NCBI GenBank assembly: GCA_025351555.1
Contig: JANXVS010000481.1
Coordinates: 1 to 8,806, forward strand
From: Pseudomonadota bacterium
Lineage (GTDB): Bacteria > Pseudomonadota > Gammaproteobacteria > Xanthomonadales > Rhodanobacteraceae
DNA: 8,806 nucleotides
Direction of reading: 5' to 3'
In this document: positions 6,295-8,806 of the stretch, piece by piece
How positions within the stretch are numbered: position 1 is the stretch's first letter
How the letters are laid out: each line of letters begins with the position of its first letter
The notes under the pieces: generated by a model
Databases searched by the model: none
Told to the model about the DNA's origin: nothing
What the model saw: the letters and a program-made list of their open reading frames with translations, nothing else
Made by a program: the position numbers and the translations under genes

Positions 6295-6566
6295 GACTTG
6301 GCCTTGGGTCTGCGTGCGGGCTTTCCTGCGATCTTGTCGCGAATGTAGGCGTGCACCTCGTCTGCATCATAGCCCATGCCGGTCCTGCGCATCTTCGCAT
6401 CTGCGGCCTCGGCATCGGCAATAAAACTCGCGCGCTGTTCGGTCGCGGTGGCTACTGCGCGGATGGCCTCGACCATGAACGCGTGCGGCGTGACGCCACG
6501 GATCCGCGCCGCGGCAACGGCACGCGATTTGAGTTCATCGGTCAGCTTGAGCGAGGTGGTCGTCAT
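6282..6566 (-). CDS. CopG/ribbon-helix-helix-type antitoxin (TA module 3)
   Basis: A 94-residue protein starting MTTTSLKLTDELKSRAVAAA. The T-x-S-L-K-L strand followed by DELKSRAVAAARIRG and PHAFMVEAIRAVA is the ribbon-helix-helix pattern of CopG-type DNA-binding antitoxins, residues about 3-45. The remaining charged half (ADAEAADAKMRRTGMGYDAD, EVHAYIRDKIAG) should be the toxin-neutralising tail. The ATG at 6566 is chosen because the RHH strand starts right there; the frame stays open to 6623. The Shine-Dalgarno is weak. It overlaps the toxin gene by 13 bases and follows a tandem-repeat candidate operator at 6584-6605. As an RHH antitoxin it likely represses its own operon (family knowledge). 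Confidence 0.82.
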   Translation of the reverse strand: MTTTSLKLTDELKSRAVAAARIRGVTPHAFMVEAIRAVATATEQRASFIADAEAADAKMRRTGMGYDADEVHAYIRDKIAGKPARRPKAKSWRT

Positions 6567-6583
6567 GACAGTACACTCGGCGT

Positions 6584-6605
6584 TGGTGACACCATGGTAA
6601 CACCG
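6584..6605. promoter_or_regulatory. Tandem 11-bp candidate operator for TA module 3
   Basis: TGGTGACACCA (6584-6594) is immediately followed by TGGTAACACCG (6595-6605): two head-to-tail 11-mers matching at 9 of 11 positions. The first copy is also a perfect palindrome with 5-bp arms around a central A. The pair lies 17 bases upstream of the antitoxin ATG at 6566, where an autoregulatory site for a ribbon-helix-helix antitoxin would be expected. No convincing -35/-10 pair could be assigned around it. Confidence 0.5.
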
Positions 6606-6626
6606 GAACCAGCCTCGCTCCAACGG

Positions 6627-6935
6627 TCAATGATAATCGTCTTCGCGCTGATGCCGCAGCGCCAGGATGGTGACGGTTCTCGCATCCTCGATCTCGAACA
6701 ATGCCACATATCCTGCGGAACCGAACGCAATGATCAGCTCACGCAGAAACGCATTTGCCGGCGTGGCCTTGCGGCAACTGAACGGCGAAGTCTCGAGTAG
6801 GAAAATGGCGTTGCGGATCGCATCCAGCGCGCGTTCGGCCAGAGTGAAGGCACCGTCATCGCGTTGCAGGATGAAATCGTAGAGCCGTTCGAGATCGCGT
6901 TGCGCTTCCGGCGTGAAGCGCACTCGGTAAGTCAT
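6627..6935 (-). CDS. ParE/RelE-family toxin (TA module 2)
   Basis: A 102-residue toxin-like protein. MTYRVRFTPEAQRDLERLYD is the standard beta-strand plus first helix of ParE toxins. A second helix follows (ALDAIRNAIFLLETSPFSCR), then FLRELIIAFGSAGYVALFEI and TVTILALRHQREDDYH, where the closing ALRHQREDDY is a common ParE-family ending. The ATG at 6935 overlaps the antitoxin stop as ATGA (6935-6932), so synthesis is coupled. The gene looks full length and undamaged. It is unlike the toxins of modules 1 and 3 outside the fold pattern, so it is not a recent duplicate. Sixty bases separate its stop from the antitoxin start of module 3. Confidence 0.88.
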   Translation of the reverse strand: MTYRVRFTPEAQRDLERLYDFILQRDDGAFTLAERALDAIRNAIFLLETSPFSCRKATPANAFLRELIIAFGSAGYVALFEIEDARTVTILALRHQREDDYH

Positions 6936-7201
6936 GCCGGTTTTTTCTTCGCTTTGGTCAAACGCGATTCAAGGCCCTTCAGCACTGCCGCCGACGAGAT
7001 GTAGGTGCGGCTGCGTTTGGCTTTGTCGCGAGAGGCCAGCCCACGCGCGATGAACTCTTCCTGCGCGCGTCGACGTTCGATCTGCGCGCGCACCGATTGT
7101 TCGACGAAGCCCGAAAGGCTTTCGCCATCCTGTAAAACCGCTTCGGCCGCCTCACGCAAGGCTGGATCGACGCGCAGCGAGGGGAACGTGGCGGATTTCA
7201 T
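6932..7201 (-). CDS. YlcI/YnfO-like antitoxin (TA module 2)
   Basis: An 89-residue protein beginning MKSATFPSLRVDPALREAAE and continuing AVLQDGESLSGFVEQSVRAQ, IERRRAQEEFIARGLASRDK. This matches what I recall of the YlcI/YnfO family, a CopG-like ribbon-helix-helix group: a TFPSLRV strand and helices covering residues about 10-55. Members are commonly found directly upstream of ParE-type toxins, as here. The C-terminus is Lys/Ala-rich (LTKAKKKPA). The ATG at 7201 has only a poor ribosome binding site (GGGAT). It overlaps its toxin by four bases. An inverted repeat at 7212-7247 upstream may be its operator. Confidence 0.83.
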   Translation of the reverse strand: MKSATFPSLRVDPALREAAEAVLQDGESLSGFVEQSVRAQIERRRAQEEFIARGLASRDKAKRSRTYISSAAVLKGLESRLTKAKKKPA

Positions 7202-7211
7202 GAGTTATCCC

Positions 7212-7247
7212 GTTTGCGTTGCAATTGCGATACATCATCGCGCAAAC
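7212..7247. promoter_or_regulatory. Inverted repeat upstream of TA module 2
   Basis: GTTTGCG (7212-7218) is repeated in inverted orientation as CGCAAAC (7241-7247) around a 22-base spacer that itself contains the palindrome GCAATTGC (7221-7228). It ends about ten bases upstream of the antitoxin ATG at 7201. Position suggests an autoregulatory site, but this is inference and short repeats of this size arise by chance. Confidence 0.3.
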
Positions 7248-7278
7248 CCCAGCGTCTTGCAACGCGTCGCTGCCGCCG

Positions 7279-7374
7279 TCAAAGCAAGCCACTGAACGCG
7301 CGGTGCAGCAGCGACTTCGTCAGCGCAGCGCGCGCTGGGTCGCTACGTTCGGCGCGGGTCTTGGCTTCGTTCAC
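7279..7374 (-). pseudogene. hsdR 5' remnant joined to an hsdS-like 3' end
   Basis: A 31-codon frame starts at GTG 7374 and reads VNEAKTRAERSDPA, then RAALTKSLLHRAFSGLL and stop. The beginning matches the HsdR N-terminus seen at 6001 (NEAETRAEHIEPA). The end, SLLHRAFSG, resembles the C-terminal signature of type I specificity subunits (HsdS). The GTG overlaps the preceding toxin's TGA as GTGA, the same layout as the ATGA junction at 6001-5998. The best reading is a deletion fusing the start of one hsdR to the end of a downstream hsdS. It is far too short to act in restriction, and whether it is translated is unknown. The HsdR half is well supported; the HsdS half is moderately supported. Confidence 0.65.
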
Positions 7375-7688
7375 GGCACGTCGTCCCGCAGGCTGGCCGG
7401 AATATCACGGCTCATGTGCACGCAGCGGATCACATCCAGATGGTCGGCGTGTTCGATGTAGAACAACGCAAACGGAAAACGCCTGAGCGGCCAGAAGCGC
7501 AACTGCGGGATATTCAATTCGTGCGCGTAGCGCGGCGAACCGGTTGCCGGGTGCGATTCGATATGGCGGGTCGCGCGTTCGAGTTCATCAATGAATGCTG
7601 CGGCGACCTGCACCGTCTCGGCAACATAAAATTCCACGGCCGACTGGATGTCTGCCCCCGCCAGCGCCGAGCGGATTGCCGGCTTCAC
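7371..7688 (-). CDS. parE: ParE/RelE-family toxin (TA module 1)
   Basis: A 105-residue toxin-like protein starting at GTG 7688: MKPAIRSALAGADIQSAVEF, YVAETVQVAAAFIDELERAT, RHIESHPATGSPRYAHELNI, then LRFWPLRRFPFALFYIEHAD and LDVIRCVHMSRDIPASL. Two long helices, the HPxxGxPR loop and the RRFPFALFY strand followed by a basic/His C-terminal strand are standard ParE/RelE features. The GTG overlaps the antitoxin's TGA as GTGA (7688-7685), fixing the start although the frame stays open to 7955. Its own stop (7373-7371) overlaps the GTG of the hsdR/hsdS remnant. It appears complete and is paired with a ParD-type antitoxin. Confidence 0.9.
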   Translation of the reverse strand: MKPAIRSALAGADIQSAVEFYVAETVQVAAAFIDELERATRHIESHPATGSPRYAHELNIPQLRFWPLRRFPFALFYIEHADHLDVIRCVHMSRDIPASLRDDVP

Positions 7689-7930
7689 GCCTTCTTCTTG
7701 GGCGCGCTTTTCAACCGCTTGCGCAACGTCGCGAAGTAGGTTGCGTCCATCCGCCCCACGGGCTTGGCGTCGATACCGTCCAGCAGATATTGCCGGAACT
7801 GGGCGCGGTCGCGGTCGCGCCGGATCAACTCGCGCATGTACTCGCTGGAACTGCCATAACCCTCGCTCTGGATACGATGATCCACAAAGGTTTTCAGCTC
7901 GTCTGGCAGGGATATATTCATCGTGGACAT
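7685..7930 (-). CDS. parD: ParD-type ribbon-helix-helix antitoxin (TA module 1)
   Basis: An 81-residue antitoxin. MNISLPDELKTFVDHRIQSE, then GYGSSSEYMRELIRRDRDRA is the textbook ParD ribbon-helix-helix: a strand NISLPDEL, helix 1, a G-Y-G-S-S-S turn and helix 2 with YMRELIRRD. The C-terminal half (LLDGIDAKPVGRMDATYFAT, LRKRLKSAPKKKA) should wrap the toxin. The start is either the ATG at 7930 or the one at 7921; both fit before the first strand and neither has a strong Shine-Dalgarno. A 7-bp-arm palindrome at 7948-7966 is a plausible self-binding site. The module's upstream side is cut by the IS5-family remnant about 40 bases away, so the original promoter may have been replaced by sequence from the element. 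Confidence 0.92.
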   Translation of the reverse strand: MSTMNISLPDELKTFVDHRIQSEGYGSSSEYMRELIRRDRDRAQFRQYLLDGIDAKPVGRMDATYFATLRKRLKSAPKKKA

Positions 7931-7947
7931 GCGCCGACGCTACCAGT

Positions 7948-7966
7948 CTTGCCAAAAAATGGCAAG
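7948..7966. promoter_or_regulatory. Palindrome upstream of TA module 1
   Basis: CTTGCCA (7948-7954) and TGGCAAG (7960-7966) form perfect 7-bp arms around AAAAA; allowing one wobble, the arms extend to 10 bp (AGTCTTGCCA/TGGCAAGGCT). It lies 17 bases before the parD ATG at 7930 and just inside the end of the IS5-family remnant. It could be the ParD/ParDE operator; a hairpin followed by few T residues makes a terminator less likely. Confidence 0.45.
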
Positions 7967-7974
7967 GCTTCTAG

Positions 7975-8172
7975 GGCGTGTTAACACTATCGCAGCGCCT
8001 CGACAATCAAAACAAAATGTATAAAGCCGATCAACATCACGTCGAGTTTTTCGAACCGCGAGAAGATCCTACCCAATCCCTTCAACCGCCGGAACAAGCG
8101 CGCGATCTCATTCCTGCGGCGGTACATGGCCCGATCATATTCCCACGGCGTCAGCCGATTGCTCTTGGGTGG
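7975..8172 (-). mobile_element. IS5-family insertion sequence, 3' remnant with transposase C-terminus
   Basis: On the minus strand from about 8172 the frame reads PPKSNRLTPWEYDRAMYRRR, NEIARLFRRLKGLGRIFSRF, EKLDVMLIGFIHFVLIVEAL and R, ending at the TAG at 7989-7987. PPKSNR, the Y-x-x-R-N-E-I-x-R-L-F-x-R-L-K-G block (which holds the catalytic Glu of the DDE triad) and SRFEKLD are typical of IS5-family transposase C-termini. After the stop, GTGTTAACACGCC leads to CTAG at 7971-7974, which fits the YTAR target duplicated by many IS5 relatives, so the element's outer end is probably here. Everything upstream of PPKSNR is missing, so the copy is dead. The other end merges into the YHS-domain gene. 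Confidence 0.82.
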
Positions 8173-8483
8173 TGACGCTCGTGTTGTGAAGATAGCTCAG
8201 GCGTCGCATAGGACGCGGGGGCGGCTTCGAATTTGTCGCGACAGCTCGCCGAGCAGAAGTAGTAGACGTGTCCGGCATGGATCGACGATTTCGCGCCTTG
8301 CGTGGCAATGGTCATTCCGCACACGGGATCCACTGTCTTGTCGGGCAGTGTCCACGAACCGTCTGAGCGCTGGCCGCCGTGATGATGCACGTGGCCGATG
8401 ACGTGTGCGCCGCAGCCGTACCTCATTATAAGGAAGATCAAACCGGCCCAGACCAGAAAGTACAAGACATTTCCGAGTTGCAT
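8151..8483 (-). CDS. Small membrane protein with YHS metal-binding domain
   Basis: A 110-residue protein. The ATG at 8483 follows GAGGT about eight bases upstream and opens MQLGNVLYFLVWAGLIFLIM, a single membrane helix. A Gly/Cys/His-rich stretch follows (YGCGAHVIGHVHHHGG, residues 22-37), then a YHS domain at about 52-93. The domain reads DPVCGMTIATQGAKSSIHAG, HVYYFCSASCRDKFEAAPAS and YA, with C55, C77 and C81. YHS domains bind metal ions and sit in or next to copper/heavy-metal exporting ATPases and their accessory proteins, so a periplasm-facing copper or heavy-metal role is likely (inference). No ATPase gene is in the window. The last five codons (PRAIG) lie inside the IS5-family remnant, so the native C-terminus has been replaced; the YHS core is intact. 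The frame is open to 8585 but the extra N-terminus has no domain. Confidence 0.85.
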   Translation of the reverse strand: MQLGNVLYFLVWAGLIFLIMRYGCGAHVIGHVHHHGGQRSDGSWTLPDKTVDPVCGMTIATQGAKSSIHAGHVYYFCSASCRDKFEAAPASYATPELSSQHERHHPRAIG

Positions 8484-8565
8484 GGGAGCTACCTCACTGT
8501 TATAGGCTGGACTTTGAAGCTTCAGCCTTGCGCACGCGCCGAGAGCACTTATTCCCGCGAAGGCG

Positions 8566-8806
8566 TCAGTCGCAACCGAGCCCATTAACCGCCGTCAACC
8601 GCGTCCATGTTCTCGAACCGGAACCTTGGGGTATATCTACCGGCAGCCCATTGTTGGCTTCGTAGCTGAACTGCATTGTCTTGCAGTCCGGGAAATTTAC
8701 GTGCACGCTTCCCCAAGGGGCGTTGACAGTGCCCGCTCCAAAGTTCCCGGCAAACCTGCCGCCCATGACATACGCCATAGTGACGTCCGCAGAGCGGTCG
8801 CTGGCG
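8566..8806 (-). CDS. C-terminal end of a probably exported protein (runs off right edge)
   Basis: The minus-strand frame is open from the window edge to the TGA at 8568-8566, so the ATG at 8778 is internal and not the start. The visible 79 residues include VTMAYVMGGRFAGNFGAGTV, NAPWGSVHVNFPDCKTMQFS, YEANNGLPVDIPQGSGSRTW and TRLTAVNGLGCD. Gly/Asn/Ser-rich beta-strand composition, two widely spaced Cys and the GSxxWTRL ending resemble the C-terminal modules of large secreted proteins from Xanthomonadales and relatives that I recall. No function can be assigned from this piece. It lies 82 bases upstream of the YHS gene on the same strand; an operon link is unclear. Confidence 0.65.
   Translation of the reverse strand, partial: ASDRSADVTMAYVMGGRFAGNFGAGTVNAPWGSVHVNFPDCKTMQFSYEANNGLPVDIPQGSGSRTWTRLTAVNGLGCD

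Noticed and set aside
7689..7955. Upstream extension of toxin 1 to 7955
   Set aside because: It lies opposite in frame to the clear ParD gene and the GTGA overlap at 7688-7685 fixes the toxin start.
8484..8585. N-terminal extension of the YHS protein to 8585
   Set aside because: The ATG at 8483 has a Shine-Dalgarno and begins the membrane helix; the extra residues show no feature.

Overview
The window looks like a chromosomal segment of a GC-rich gammaproteobacterium. The best guess is Xanthomonadales/Rhodanobacteraceae-like, based on a YceH-family gene, exported proteins with a GFE-type tail motif, and a partial C-terminal module at the right edge; this assignment comes from remembered protein styles, not from any marker gene. 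No rRNA, tRNA or CRISPR array was seen.

Layout. (i) 1-158: the 5' end of an IS1595-family transposase running off the left edge. (ii) 533-1183: a plus-strand exported protein made of two near-identical 67-residue repeats joined by a Thr-rich linker and followed by a strong intrinsic terminator. (iii) 1338-2153: a NYN-domain (PIN-like) putative RNase fused to an OST-HTH/LOTUS domain. (iv) 3902-2245: a minus-strand, apparently translationally coupled pair of exported proteins, one with four copies of an AWxENxGWxNF motif spaced exactly 29 residues and one a right-handed beta-helix with a Tat-like leader. (v) 3999-5480: plus-strand yceH, a DoxX-like four-helix membrane protein and a GIY-YIG domain protein, the last two sharing a TGATG stop/start.

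(vi) 5497-7930, all minus strand, is the most interesting part. Three consecutive type II toxin-antitoxin (TA) modules with different antitoxins, each followed by a ParE/RelE-like toxin, sit among broken remains of type I restriction-modification genes. Two toxin genes overlap by 4 nt (ATGA and GTGA) the start of an hsdR remnant. One remnant is a heavily deleted, frameshifted hsdR; the other is a 31-codon ORF that begins like HsdR and ends like HsdS. This suggests that TA modules once sat inside hsdM-hsdS-TA-hsdR operons and survived after the restriction genes decayed.

(vii) 7971-8806: the 3' end of an IS5-family element lies just upstream of the TA array and runs into the 3' end of a small YHS-domain metal-related membrane protein. 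The C-terminus of another probably exported protein is cut by the right edge. Mobile elements on both flanks and decayed restriction genes mark the right half as a turnover-prone accessory region.
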